Assembly: GCA_041583135.1 (NCBI GenBank)
Contig: JBFHGJ010000097.1
Location: 1-21,835 of the forward strand
Length of the DNA stretch: 21,835 nucleotides
Origin: JABSOG01 sp041583135
GTDB lineage: Bacteria > Pseudomonadota > Gammaproteobacteria > Enterobacterales > Alteromonadaceae
Direction of reading: 5' to 3'
Notes under the pieces: model-generated
Told to the model about the DNA's origin: nothing
Databases searched by the model: none
The model's input: the letters and a program-made list of their open reading frames with translations, nothing else
Translations under genes and position numbers: made by a program
Shown here: positions 7,744 through 15,821 of the stretch, in pieces
Position numbering within the stretch: the stretch's first letter is position 1
Layout: every line of letters begins with the position of its first letter

Positions 7744-8448
7744 TTAAGTTCTCGCCCAAATAAACTGTTCCCACAAGTCATCAAAAGTATCTAAAAAGCT
7801 GGTCACCAAATGAGGGGTTGAATCGACAATGATGTTTTCATTGTTGTTTTTGTAGGCGCTTCGCGTCCAATTGAAACTACCGTTTAACAAGGTTTGTTTG
7901 TCGAACACGGCAAATTTATGATGCATATGGCTTGGTGCATCGTCGGTTTTGACCGGAATGTTGGCGGCAACGAATTTGTTGATATCTGAGCCCATATCTC
8001 CGGCTTTGTCGTCATCGGTAATGATACGCACATGAACACCGCGTTTATGGGCATCGATAATGGCGTTACTGATCACATCGTCTGAAATGGTAAAAACGCA
8101 GATATCGATGGTTTCTCGGGCAGAATTGAGTGAAGCGATAATTTTGTCAAAACAACTGGTGCCAGGGCTGAAATAAGCGCGGCTTTTTTTGAGGTTGTGT
8201 TCTTGTCTGACCGAATCAATGGTTTTGATCACCCCTTCAAGCCATTTGAGCGACTCCAGGTGATTCTCCGGTGACTGGGCAAATTGTTGACGCACCAAAT
8301 TAAAGGCTTTGTTGCGGGCATATTGCAAAGTAGACACATCATATTGAAATGGCTTAAACGCTTCACGCAGGGTGGTTTTTTCTTCGGGGCTTAAAATAAA
8401 GTCTTCAAACGTTTCTGCCAGCGTGGCTTCGATATCGCTTTTTTCCAT
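7744..8448 (-). CDS. Phospholipase D-like protein with a single HKD motif
   Basis: In numbering from the TTG at 8454 (236 residues), the C-terminal half (about 90-235) is a PLD-like domain. Its single HKD motif is H178-x-K180-x4-D185 (HHKFAVFD), followed by NGSFNWT (191-197). Single-HKD proteins such as Nuc endonuclease and cardiolipin hydrolase act as dimers on phosphodiester bonds in DNA, RNA or phospholipid. Residues 1-90 are helical and match nothing I recognise. There is no signal peptide, so it is probably cytoplasmic. The ATG at 8448 has GGA 6 bases upstream. The TTG two codons earlier (8454) has TAAGG 8 bases upstream and is a real alternative. The gene seems monocistronic, with a promoter and palindrome at 8477..8515. 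Nuclease or lipase activity cannot be told from sequence. Confidence 0.85.
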   Translation of the reverse strand: MEKSDIEATLAETFEDFILSPEEKTTLREAFKPFQYDVSTLQYARNKAFNLVRQQFAQSPENHLESLKWLEGVIKTIDSVRQEHNLKKSRAYFSPGTSCFDKIIASLNSARETIDICVFTISDDVISNAIIDAHKRGVHVRIITDDDKAGDMGSDINKFVAANIPVKTDDAPSHMHHKFAVFDKQTLLNGSFNWTRSAYKNNNENIIVDSTPHLVTSFLDTFDDLWEQFIWART

Positions 8449-8476
8449 TGTCAATCCAGTGCCCTTATCAGTTGTA

Positions 8477-8515
8477 GGAGCGCTCCATTATTATGTTTTT
8501 ATGACTTTTTCACAA
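8477..8515 (-). promoter_or_regulatory. Promoter with adjoining palindrome before the PLD-like gene
   Basis: On the minus strand TTGTGA (8515..8510) and AATAAT (8492..8487) are separated by 17 bases, a plausible sigma-70 promoter. Directly downstream, overlapping the expected start site, is the perfect 10-base palindrome GGAGCGCTCC (8477..8486), which could be a repressor operator. The leader to the gene start is about 30 bases. Confidence 0.45.
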
Positions 8516-8608
8516 CATTTAGCGTTGCTAGATATTAAGCAAATGTTACCTGTGTGTTGGTTTGTGGGATGGGTAGCGGTGCCTCCTTGCGCCACTTACG
8601 AAGTGAGA

Positions 8609-9685
8609 TCAGGGTTTTACTGCGTGCACAGAGAGCTTGGCGATGGCTCGTTCGGCCTCTTTTAATTGCTCAGCAGTTAACTTTTTGGCGTATTCGTCCT
8701 TCTTTTGTTGTGCTTCTTTATCACCGTTTTTTTGCGCGATGGCGCTCCAGATATAGGCTTTTTGATAATCAGGTGTTTTGCCATCGGCGTAGTATTGGGC
8801 TGTGGTTATTTGAGCGAACGGACTGCCTAGCTCAGCGGCCTTGAGATACCAGTATTTGACTTTTTCGACATCGGCTTCAACGCCTAATCCTATCCCATAT
8901 AAGATTGTCAGGGCGAACATGGAGCCTAGGTGACCTTGCGCAGCTGCTTGTTGATACAGCTTGGCAGCTTCTGAGTCGTTGATTGCATTGTCTGGTGTAC
9001 CTTCACCATTTTTATACATATAAGCCAAACTATACTGGGCTTCAGGGTTGCCCTGTTTTACCAGTTGACTGAATCGCTCGAACGCTTTGTCATAATCGCC
9101 CTCGCCATAGGCGGTGTAGCCTTGTTGCAGGGGATCGTCAGGGTTGGCAATGAATGGGCATGAAGCGATTGATGTTGGCATCACGCGTAAGAGCCAACGA
9201 TATTCAACAGACCACTTGTCGTTTAACGGTAAGACGCATTTGCCACAGTTGGCATTTACCTGACTTGGACAAACGGCAGCATGGTGTCCGTTATCGTTGC
9301 GGGCAAATTGCCATCTAAATTCATATCCATCAGAATCTTGTCGGTTTAATGGGATAAAAGTGGTGCCGCTTTCAATAAAAATACTGCTAATACCTGGAAT
9401 TTTGCTCAGCAGTGGCAAGTATCGGTTGGTGTCTGTTTCGACTGTCTCTATGAGGCTTTCGTCAAATGAGCGACGAGCCTTTATCGTGTCTTGATTGTAG
9501 CCGGACAACTTTACATGAACGTATGAGTCAGATTGGATCTCGTCAGCTAGGGTATTGAGAAACTGCTGATGTTCTGCGAAAAATGATTTGGCGTCAGATG
9601 CGTAGGGTAACCAGCTTTTTGTCAGTAAATACCAGCTTGCAACGGCGATAAGGGTGGCAAGGCAAAGAGAGAGAATTGTTTTCAT
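8609..9685 (-). CDS. Exported Sel1-repeat (TPR-like) protein
   Basis: A 358-residue protein. Residues 1-22 form an uncleaved membrane anchor or signal peptide. A region at about 30-180 has no family I recognise and contains four cysteines (C139, C147, C150, C176, including CGKC), which would suit disulfides or metal in the periplasm. From about 187 to 335 there are Sel1-like repeats: GYTAYGEGDYDKAFERF, GNPEAQYSLAYMYKNGEG, GHLGSMFALTILYGIGLG, GSPFAQITTAQYYADG and YIWSAIAQKNGDKEA. Such repeats mediate protein-protein contacts. The start has AGGT 9 bases upstream, and the gene follows yibQ by 15 bases, so it is probably the last gene of the envelope cluster. Its partner is unknown. Confidence 0.85.
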   Translation of the reverse strand: MKTILSLCLATLIAVASWYLLTKSWLPYASDAKSFFAEHQQFLNTLADEIQSDSYVHVKLSGYNQDTIKARRSFDESLIETVETDTNRYLPLLSKIPGISSIFIESGTTFIPLNRQDSDGYEFRWQFARNDNGHHAAVCPSQVNANCGKCVLPLNDKWSVEYRWLLRVMPTSIASCPFIANPDDPLQQGYTAYGEGDYDKAFERFSQLVKQGNPEAQYSLAYMYKNGEGTPDNAINDSEAAKLYQQAAAQGHLGSMFALTILYGIGLGVEADVEKVKYWYLKAAELGSPFAQITTAQYYADGKTPDYQKAYIWSAIAQKNGDKEAQQKKDEYAKKLTAEQLKEAERAIAKLSVHAVKP

Positions 9686-9700
9686 AAGCTTTGACCTAAG

Positions 9701-10483
9701 CTATTCAAATTGCCTGCGACTTGGCTGTTTTTGCGCGGCAAACTGAATGTTTTGTTGAATAAGGGATGAGATAGGCACCAAACTGACGCCTCTATCTGCT
9801 AAGGTTGGTAGGGTTTTGGCCAAAAATGCCACTGTTTCAGGGTGTGGGTGGGCAATCCCGACGGCATGACGGTGCTTTTGCGCGATGCGGATCAATTGCT
9901 CGAACTGTTTTCGCATGTAGGCTTCGTCGAGTTGGTTGTCGATAAAGACGTTGCGGTGCAATGACGGCACACCCAAGCGTTTGGCCTGTTCTTCGCCAAC
10001 GCTTTGGTTTGAGGTCATGCTATCGACAAAAAATAGGTTGTTGCGCTGCAAAAACTCCATGGTCCAGCGCATGGTATGGGCTTGCTGTGTCAGCAAGCTG
10101 CCCATGTGGTTGTTGATGGCAATGGCGTAAGGGATTTCATTTAGGGCTGCGCCTAAGCGGGTTTCGACTTCTAAGCGGGTCATTGAGCTTAAGATGGCGC
10201 CGGGGCCAAGGGCCTTGCCGCTTAAGGCTTCCATTGGAATGTGCAGCATGACGTCTTTATTGGCTTTGCGCGCCATTTCTGCATATTCAATTGCATGTGG
10301 GGTATGTGGCAAAATGGAGTAGGTTACCTGACCTTCGAGATACAAGGCATTGATGTCATGTTTGTTGTAACCGACATCATCAATGATCAACGCCAACTTA
10401 CCCTGTGACCACGTTACAGGGGACAGTAGCATTAACAATAAGCTCAGCAGTGTCAGTTGTTTATTAGTCTTTTTATACCACAC
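9701..10483 (-). CDS. yibQ: Divergent polysaccharide deacetylase family protein (YibQ)
   Basis: A 260-residue secreted protein; residues 1-26 form a Sec signal peptide ending near TWSQ. The NodB-like barrel shows the YibQ pattern: LALIIDDVG (30-38) with aspartates D35/D36, HIPMEAL (81-87), NNHMGSLLT (124-132), FFVDSMTS (151-158) and the late motif HPHPET (212-217). The family is predicted to act on periplasmic or cell-wall polysaccharide, but its substrate is not established. The start is a GTG at 10483, 13 bases after the ctpA stop, with no clear Shine-Dalgarno sequence; translation may be coupled. No better start preserves the signal peptide. The order envC-ctpA-yibQ is conserved in several gammaproteobacteria. 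Confidence 0.92.
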   Translation of the reverse strand: MWYKKTNKQLTLLSLLLMLLSPVTWSQGKLALIIDDVGYNKHDINALYLEGQVTYSILPHTPHAIEYAEMARKANKDVMLHIPMEALSGKALGPGAILSSMTRLEVETRLGAALNEIPYAIAINNHMGSLLTQQAHTMRWTMEFLQRNNLFFVDSMTSNQSVGEEQAKRLGVPSLHRNVFIDNQLDEAYMRKQFEQLIRIAQKHRHAVGIAHPHPETVAFLAKTLPTLADRGVSLVPISSLIQQNIQFAAQKQPSRRQFE

Positions 10484-10496
10484 GTAATTGATTGAG

Positions 10497-11813
10497 TTAT
10501 TCTCTTATCTGTTGCAACACCAATCGTTGGGTTTCATCTAGCTGGTAGTCTTGGCTGGCCAGCATTTTACCGGAGAACGCCCAACGCTCATCTAGCGCCA
10601 TTATAGGGCTTTGTTGCTCATCATTCACTACCTGTTGTTGAATTTCTACGTCGGGCTTGATGCCAATGCCGTTAATGGAAATACCATCGGGGGTAAAATA
10701 CAGGGCTGTGGTCAATTTTATGGCGGTGCTGCCGTTGCCGAGCGGGATCAACGATTGTACCGAGCCTTTGCCATAAGACTGCACGCCGACGATGGTGGCG
10801 CGGTGGTTTTCTTTTAACGCACCGGCGACAATCTCAGAGGCTGAAGCGGAACCTTTGTTGATCAGCACGTACAGTGGCTTGCCGTGCATGATATCTCCGG
10901 GGGTTGCGTGAAACTGGTGGTTGGCATCCATAAAACGGCCTCTGGTGGTGACTATGGTGCCGCTGTGCAAAAACAGGTCGCTGATCGACACTGCGCTATC
11001 GAGCACGCCGCCGGGATTATCTCTCAAATCCAGTATCAAGCCCTTTAAGTCGCTGTTGGCTTGTGCTTTTAACTGCTCTATTGCGGCTATCATGTCGCTT
11101 GGGCTGTCCGATTGAAAGCTATAAAGCTTGAGATAGCCGATATTGTTGCTGAGCAATTGATAGCTGATGCTTTCGACTTCAATGGTGGCTTTCTCTAGGT
11201 CGAACTCCAATGGTTTGTCGTAGTAGTCACGATATACGCTCAAATGGGTTTTTTCTTGGCTGCTTTTGATCAGTTTACTGACCTCATCGAGTGTTTTGCC
11301 TTTGATTGGTTTACCGTTGACGGTGAGAATAACATCGCCTTTTTGTAATCCGGCCATCTCAGCCGGTGAGTTTTTGATGGTGTCCAAAATGACTAACTTT
11401 TCGTTGCGTAGCTCGACTTCAACGCCTAAACCATCATAGTGACCGCTGGCCATTTCAAACAAGGTGTTGAGATCTTGCTCGTTGAGATAACTTGAGTGGG
11501 GGTCGAGCTGTTTGAAGACTTCTTTTACAGCCTTTTCCAGCAGTTGATTGACGTCAACTTCATCGACGTAATAGGCGTCTATTTGCTTGAGGATCTGCCC
11601 TAGAGTTCTTGGTGATATATTGCTACGTGAAGGATAGATGGCTTGATGGTTGGCTTGCTTTTGTGTCGCGGCCTGGGCTGTATCGGTTTGTTGTGGCGGT
11701 TGTTCTGTTGCCAACGGAGCGGTTGATAAAACCAAGGCGCTAAAGAGCAACATCAACACAGTCAATGTTTTGGTTTTGAATAACCATTGGGTGGCGCTAT
11801 TCATCAACTTCAT
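10497..11813 (-). CDS. ctpA: Periplasmic carboxy-terminal processing protease (S41A)
   Basis: A 438-residue protein with a signal peptide or anchor (about 13-36), a Gln/Thr/Ala-rich linker, a CtpA N-terminal helical region (about 65-120), a PDZ domain (about 125-205, GLGVEVELRNEKL...AGLQKGDVILTVNG) and the S41 catalytic domain. The Ser-Lys dyad is S324 in GSASASE and K349 in SYGKGSVQ, 25 residues apart as in CtpB-type enzymes, so it should be active. In Pseudomonas aeruginosa the CtpA from the equivalent locus degrades cell-wall hydrolases, and its position next to the amidase activator envC suggests a similar role. GGAG lies 7 bases before the ATG. It is separated from envC by 222 bases and may have its own promoter. 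Confidence 0.95.
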   Translation of the reverse strand: MKLMNSATQWLFKTKTLTVLMLLFSALVLSTAPLATEQPPQQTDTAQAATQKQANHQAIYPSRSNISPRTLGQILKQIDAYYVDEVDVNQLLEKAVKEVFKQLDPHSSYLNEQDLNTLFEMASGHYDGLGVEVELRNEKLVILDTIKNSPAEMAGLQKGDVILTVNGKPIKGKTLDEVSKLIKSSQEKTHLSVYRDYYDKPLEFDLEKATIEVESISYQLLSNNIGYLKLYSFQSDSPSDMIAAIEQLKAQANSDLKGLILDLRDNPGGVLDSAVSISDLFLHSGTIVTTRGRFMDANHQFHATPGDIMHGKPLYVLINKGSASASEIVAGALKENHRATIVGVQSYGKGSVQSLIPLGNGSTAIKLTTALYFTPDGISINGIGIKPDVEIQQQVVNDEQQSPIMALDERWAFSGKMLASQDYQLDETQRLVLQQIRE

Positions 11814-12035
11814 ATGAGTGCTCCCAAAACTGGTGAGTCGAGCAATGCGCTTAAGTCAGCATGATGAGCCGTTTAAGGTGCTTACTTGGGGCGCGTTCTT
11901 TTGGCTTGGCGCGGCTCAATTGCTTGATGCCTTCGGTTGTCTCGTTTACCTGCGCCGCCTTGGATTGCCGGAATGACGTGTTTGGCGAATACTCGTTTGA
12001 ATTGTTGTGTTAGGTTGGCCGTTTGCCCTTTGCTG
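11814..12035 (-). other. envC-ctpA intergenic region with possible repeat remnant
   Basis: These 222 bases hold no convincing gene. A basic 63-codon minus-strand frame (12073..11882) begins inside envC in another frame and lacks a ribosome binding site, so it is probably spurious. Positions 11961..11978 read TGGATTGCCGGAATGACG, which resembles a short imperfect relic of the dispersed TGGATTcccgc...GGAATGACG inverted repeats of proteobacteria with its centre lost. No clear terminator or strong promoter is visible. Confidence 0.35.
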
Positions 12036-13208
12036 TTAGCCTGCTTTACACCAATACGCCGGATCGATTGCAATTCCTTGATGTCTTAACTCGAAGTATA
12101 GACCAGGTTTCGCTTGTCCGCCGCTTTTTCCCACCAAAGCGATTGGCTCGCCGGTTTCGACCTTTTCTCCAACGGTTTTTAACAGGGTTTGATTATGGCC
12201 ATAAAGGCTCATATAACCTTCACCGTGGTCGATGACGATCACCCAGCCAAAGCCCTTAAGCCAGTCGGCAAACAACACCATGCCTTGGTGTACGGTTTTC
12301 ACTGGCGTGCCGGAGTCTGAATCGATGAGCACGCCTTTCCAGCGCAGGCTACCACGTCGTTTATTGCCAAAGCGGTTTTTTAGACGGCCATCGACCGGCC
12401 AGCCCAATTCGCCTTTAAGGTGCGACAGGCCCGCCAGCTCAATCGCTTGGGTGATCTGCTGTTGCAGGCGGTTAAGCGCTGCGGTTAAGGCTTGCTCATC
12501 GTCTTTGAGTTGTTCTAACTGCTGAGCTTCGGTGCGTAGTTTTTTCTGGAGCTGGGCAATGGTCTTGCGCCGCTCTTTTTGATGGCGGCTAAGTTGTTGT
12601 TGTTTCGCCTTTTGATTTTTTTCCAGCCCATCGAGGGCGGTTAGGCTATCGGCCAATTGCGCATCGATTTGAGCGAGGCGTTCAAGTATGTCTCGAATTC
12701 TATCGAGGTTTTCGGTGCGGGCACGATTGAGGTATTCGTAATAGCCTAAGACCCGCTCAAGTTTGCCCGGCTCTTGCTGATTGAGCAGCAGCTTAGAATA
12801 GTCGTGTTTGCCGGTGACATACATGCTGGCGAGCTGCCCGGCTAGGAGTTTTTTGTGTTGACTCTGTTCGGCATCGAGCTTTTGCCTTTCGGCGCGCAGC
12901 TGTTTGACCTTTTGGCGGTTGGATTTTTTGTCGTTGGCGATGCTGTTGAGCGCCCGGGCGACATCGGCAATTTCTTTTTCGGTTTTTTTCAGCAGGTCGG
13001 TCAAAAACCGGTGTTTGACCTGTTGTTTTTCTATCGACTTTTCTTGTGCTTCAATTTGCTTTTGCACGTTCTCCAAGCGCTGGCGCTTGGCTTTTTCTTC
13101 GGGGGACTCGTCCTCTTGCGCCGTTGCGCCAAAGGGCAGGGCGCAACATAAGTAGCTTGTGAGCAAGCCAAGTTTTAGCAGCTGTGATAAAAGGCTCGGC
13201 TTGCTCAT
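12036..13208 (-). CDS. envC: Murein hydrolase activator EnvC-like protein
   Basis: A 390-residue periplasmic protein: signal peptide 1-30, long coiled coils (about 35-260, rich in Gln, Lys, Glu and Leu), then a C-terminal LytM/M23 domain (about 265-390). The LytM zinc site is degenerate. The usual HxGxD position reads RWKGVLIDS (289-297), HGEGYMSLYGH (328-338) keeps its histidines, but the final HLHFE is GLYFE (369-373). This is the pattern of EnvC, which has no hydrolase activity and instead recruits and activates AmiA/AmiB amidases at the division septum through FtsEX. The start is 6 bases after the gpmI stop, with only a weak ribosome binding site, which fits translational coupling. The gpmI-envC order is the same as in E. 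coli. Confidence 0.92.
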   Translation of the reverse strand: MSKPSLLSQLLKLGLLTSYLCCALPFGATAQEDESPEEKAKRQRLENVQKQIEAQEKSIEKQQVKHRFLTDLLKKTEKEIADVARALNSIANDKKSNRQKVKQLRAERQKLDAEQSQHKKLLAGQLASMYVTGKHDYSKLLLNQQEPGKLERVLGYYEYLNRARTENLDRIRDILERLAQIDAQLADSLTALDGLEKNQKAKQQQLSRHQKERRKTIAQLQKKLRTEAQQLEQLKDDEQALTAALNRLQQQITQAIELAGLSHLKGELGWPVDGRLKNRFGNKRRGSLRWKGVLIDSDSGTPVKTVHQGMVLFADWLKGFGWVIVIDHGEGYMSLYGHNQTLLKTVGEKVETGEPIALVGKSGGQAKPGLYFELRHQGIAIDPAYWCKAG

Positions 13209-13214
13209 CTGATG

Positions 13215-14759
13215 TTACGCTTTGAGTGTGATGATAGATTGGCCAGTCATTTGCTCTGGCTGCTCGATACCCATCAGGTGCAACATGGTCGGTGCAACAT
13301 CACTGAGGGTACCCCCTTCTCTCATTGACTCAACTTCACGGCCAACATAGATAAACGGCACCGGCTCACTGGTATGGGCGGTGTGGGCTTGTCCTGTGGT
13401 GTTGTCTTGCATTTGCTCGGCGTTGCCGTGGTCGGCGGTAATGAGCACTTCACCACCCACTTGCTGTAACGCTTCAACCACTCGGCCAACGCAGCCATCG
13501 ACGGCTTCACAGGCTTTGACTGCGGCGCTAAATACACCTGTGTGACCAACCATATCGCCGTTAGGGTAGTTGACGATGATCACGTCATACTTGCCTGAAT
13601 GAATCGCTTCAACCAGTTTGTCGGTGAGCAGCGCTGAGTTCATTTCAGGTTGTAGGTCGTAGGTCTTAACGTCGGGTGAAGGCACCAAAATGCGATCTTC
13701 GCCTTCAAATTCTTGCTCTCTACCACCACTGAAGAAGAAGGTGACGTGGGCGTATTTTTCTGTCTCAGAGATACGTAGTTGGGTTTTGTCTTGTTTTTCC
13801 ATCCATTGACCAAAAACGTTTTCCAATGATTCGGGTGCGAAAGCTACTGGTGCGTCGATGTCGTCGGCATAGCGGGTGAGCATGACAAAGCTGCCGAGCT
13901 TGGGGCTAGCGGTTTTGGTGAAACCGTCAAAATCTTTATCGACAAAGGCGCGGGTCATTTGACGGGCGCGGTCGGCGCGGAAGTTCATAAAGAACACGGC
14001 GTCGCCATCTTTGATGTGGTTATCGTCACTACCGATTTTTGTCGGGGCGACAAATTCGTCGTTTTCATCGCGGGCATAGGCCGCTTCAAGGGCGGCGATG
14101 GCATTGTCGTACTGATGCTCGGCTTTGCCTTGGGTCATCAGGTCGTATGCGGCTTCAACCCGCTCCCAGCGCTTGTCTCTGTCCATCGCATAAAAGCGGC
14201 CGACGATGCTGGCGATGGCGCCGGTTTGCAGGCGCTCAAAGGTTTGTTCAATCAGCTCTAGTGAGGCTTTAGCACTTCTTGGCGGCATATCGCGGCCGTC
14301 TAAAAAGGCATGAAGGTAGATTTGCTTGGCGCCGAGTTTATGGGCCAGTTCTATCATTGCGACTATATGTTCTTCGTGGCTATGAACGCCACCTGGCGAC
14401 AGCAGCCCCATCAGGTGCACGGCTTTGTCGGCCTTAATGGCTTTTTCAACGGCATCGACGAGGACTTTGTTGTCGCTAAGGGTGTTGTCACGCACTGCCT
14501 TGGTAATGCGGGTAAAATCTTGATAGACCACGCGGCCGGCGCCCAAATTGACGTGGCCAACCTCTGAATTGCCCATTTGGCCGTCGGGTAAACCCACATC
14601 CATGCCTGAGCCAGAGATAAGGGTATTGGGATAGTGTTGATTGAGTCTATCGAGTACCGGGGTGTTGGCTTCTAAAATGGCATTGTGCTGTGGGTCGGTG
14701 CGGTATCCCCAACCATCGAGGATCATTAAAACCAGTGGTGATTTGGCAGTCTTGTTCAA
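13215..14759 (-). CDS. gpmI: 2,3-bisphosphoglycerate-independent phosphoglycerate mutase
   Basis: This enzyme interconverts 3- and 2-phosphoglycerate in glycolysis and gluconeogenesis using two Mn ions and a serine nucleophile. From the start chosen here it has 514 residues, the length of the E. coli enzyme, and it is collinear throughout: LVLMILDGWG near the N-terminus, catalytic serine S65 in QMGNSEVGHVNLGAGR, HAFLDGRDMPPRSA, NFRADRAR, EKYAHVTFFFSGG, NYPNGDMVGHTG and ITADHGNAEQM. The longest frame begins at a TTG at 14777. The TTG at 14759 has AAGGA 8 bases upstream and gives the normal N-terminus, so it is preferred. No ATG is available near the start. It is the first gene of the envC cluster. 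Confidence 0.96.
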   Translation of the reverse strand: MNKTAKSPLVLMILDGWGYRTDPQHNAILEANTPVLDRLNQHYPNTLISGSGMDVGLPDGQMGNSEVGHVNLGAGRVVYQDFTRITKAVRDNTLSDNKVLVDAVEKAIKADKAVHLMGLLSPGGVHSHEEHIVAMIELAHKLGAKQIYLHAFLDGRDMPPRSAKASLELIEQTFERLQTGAIASIVGRFYAMDRDKRWERVEAAYDLMTQGKAEHQYDNAIAALEAAYARDENDEFVAPTKIGSDDNHIKDGDAVFFMNFRADRARQMTRAFVDKDFDGFTKTASPKLGSFVMLTRYADDIDAPVAFAPESLENVFGQWMEKQDKTQLRISETEKYAHVTFFFSGGREQEFEGEDRILVPSPDVKTYDLQPEMNSALLTDKLVEAIHSGKYDVIIVNYPNGDMVGHTGVFSAAVKACEAVDGCVGRVVEALQQVGGEVLITADHGNAEQMQDNTTGQAHTAHTSEPVPFIYVGREVESMREGGTLSDVAPTMLHLMGIEQPEQMTGQSIITLKA

Positions 14760-14800
14760 CGGATTTGTCCTTGGCAAGCGAATTGAAAAACAACAGCGCT

Positions 14801-14830
14801 ACTTTACCGCATTTACCGTTGTGGCGGCAA
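14801..14830 (-). promoter_or_regulatory. Weak candidate promoter of gpmI
   Basis: On the minus strand TTGCCG (14830..14825) and TAAAGT (14806..14801) are 18 bases apart, each matching the sigma-70 consensus at four positions. It sits in the 104-base gap between the merR-type gene and gpmI, where a promoter is expected. The gap shows no good terminator hairpin. Confidence 0.3.
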
Positions 14831-14863
14831 ATTTTCTCGCTATTTGCGCGTAATTCTCAGGGG

Positions 14864-15379
14864 CTATTTAAACGCTCTGATGACCTTAATTTGTTCGCTA
14901 TCAATCCCCAAAGACTCTAAAAAGTCTTGATGGGCTTGAGGCATCGCTTGCTCAAAGGCGATATGCCATCTTTTCATGTCGTCATCACTCATGCCGCAAG
15001 CGCGCAAAATAGCTACCCACTGGTCTTTATTCATCACTTTGCTGGTATGCAGCAAGTGCTGTTGCCCTAACAGTTTGACGATGAGTTGTTGTTGGCTGCG
15101 CAGTTTGCTGATCTCGTTATTCAACTGCCCTAAGCGCTGCTCTAAAATCGCTTCGGTGCGGCAGTTTTGTTCTGCCAATAGCTCGGTAATTTGCTCAAGT
15201 GGCAGACCGGCCTCTTTGAATAGGCTGATACGCGTCATGCGCGCTTTGTCTTGTTCGGTGTATAGCCGGTAGTTGGCCTCGCTGCGAGCGCTGGGGCTGA
15301 GCAGGCCAATCTTATCGTAATACAGCAAGGTGCTGCGGCTGATTTTAAACTGTCTAACCATTTCACCTATGGTATACAT
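14864..15379 (-). CDS. MerR-family transcriptional regulator
   Basis: A 171-residue protein. Residues 1-70 form a MerR winged helix-turn-helix: YTIGEMVRQFKISRSTLLYYDKIGLLSPS, then NYRLYTEQDKARMTRISLFKEAGLPLEQI. A dimerisation coiled coil follows (about 75-107), then a small C-terminal domain (about 115-171) with W121 and the segment QAMPQAHQDFLESLG. The cysteines C73 and C128 do not form the paired pattern of the metal-sensing MerR or CueR proteins or the four-cysteine cluster of SoxR, so the effector is not obvious. It lies 18 bases downstream of a small unknown gene and is probably co-transcribed with it. The promoter of that unit (15822..15852) has the MerR-type 19-base spacer and dyad, suggesting autoregulation. 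Confidence 0.9.
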   Translation of the reverse strand: MYTIGEMVRQFKISRSTLLYYDKIGLLSPSARSEANYRLYTEQDKARMTRISLFKEAGLPLEQITELLAEQNCRTEAILEQRLGQLNNEISKLRSQQQLIVKLLGQQHLLHTSKVMNKDQWVAILRACGMSDDDMKRWHIAFEQAMPQAHQDFLESLGIDSEQIKVIRAFK

Positions 15380-15397
15380 CGCTAAGCTTCCACTGGG

Positions 15398-15790
15398 TTA
15401 AATTGGTTTGATGTCAGGTGGCAAGACCTGTTTCTTGGCCATCTCACAGTAAAGTAGCCCCTGGCTGTAATGCTTGGTCAGTATGCTCTGTGCATCCTCA
15501 ACGAGGTCTTGATTGTCTGCTAAAAAGTCTGGCCAGCTTTGTTTGCGCTGCACTCGCTTGGCGACAATGTGAAACATTGCGACACTAAGGGTCCAGTTAA
15601 ATTTATCGCCAGCATCGAGACTTTCGGCATAGGCTTTAATGCCAAGGCAGGTTTTGTTGAGCGCGGTGGCTTTGTCGAAGCGCTTCAAATACAGCCAAGT
15701 GACGCGTAAATGACCGTAATGGTCGAAAAAGTCAGGGTCTAGGCTTAGGTCTTCAAATTGACTGATAAAACAATTGTCGTCTAGTTGCAT
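15398..15790 (-). CDS. Conserved small protein of unknown function
   Basis: A 130-residue cytoplasmic protein, mostly helical, with no signal peptide. The central pattern FFDHYGHLRVTWLYL (21-35), with H24 and H27, then GDKFNWTLSVAMFHIVAKRV (61-80) and the tail SILTKHYSQGLLYCEMAKK, resembles a widespread set of unnamed hypothetical proteins in which an H-x2-HLR-x-AWLYL segment precedes a KY-x-ET-type helix. I know no function for them. The ATG at 15790 has no clear Shine-Dalgarno sequence, and the short leader contains the inverted repeat GTTCA-N7-TGAAC (15803..15819). It precedes the merR-type gene by 18 bases and should be controlled by it. Confidence 0.75.
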   Translation of the reverse strand: MQLDDNCFISQFEDLSLDPDFFDHYGHLRVTWLYLKRFDKATALNKTCLGIKAYAESLDAGDKFNWTLSVAMFHIVAKRVQRKQSWPDFLADNQDLVEDAQSILTKHYSQGLLYCEMAKKQVLPPDIKPI

Positions 15791-15821
15791 AGGTTATGTG
15801 CCGTTCATCTAAGGTGAACCA

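Noticed and set aside
11882..12073. Minus-strand 63-codon basic frame after envC
   Set aside because: Starts inside envC, has no ribosome binding site, crosses a repeat-like sequence and matches nothing known.
12036..13208. Active M23 endopeptidase for the envC product
   Set aside because: The HxGxD-like and HxH zinc positions are replaced (RWKGVLID, GLYFE), which fits an activator rather than an enzyme.
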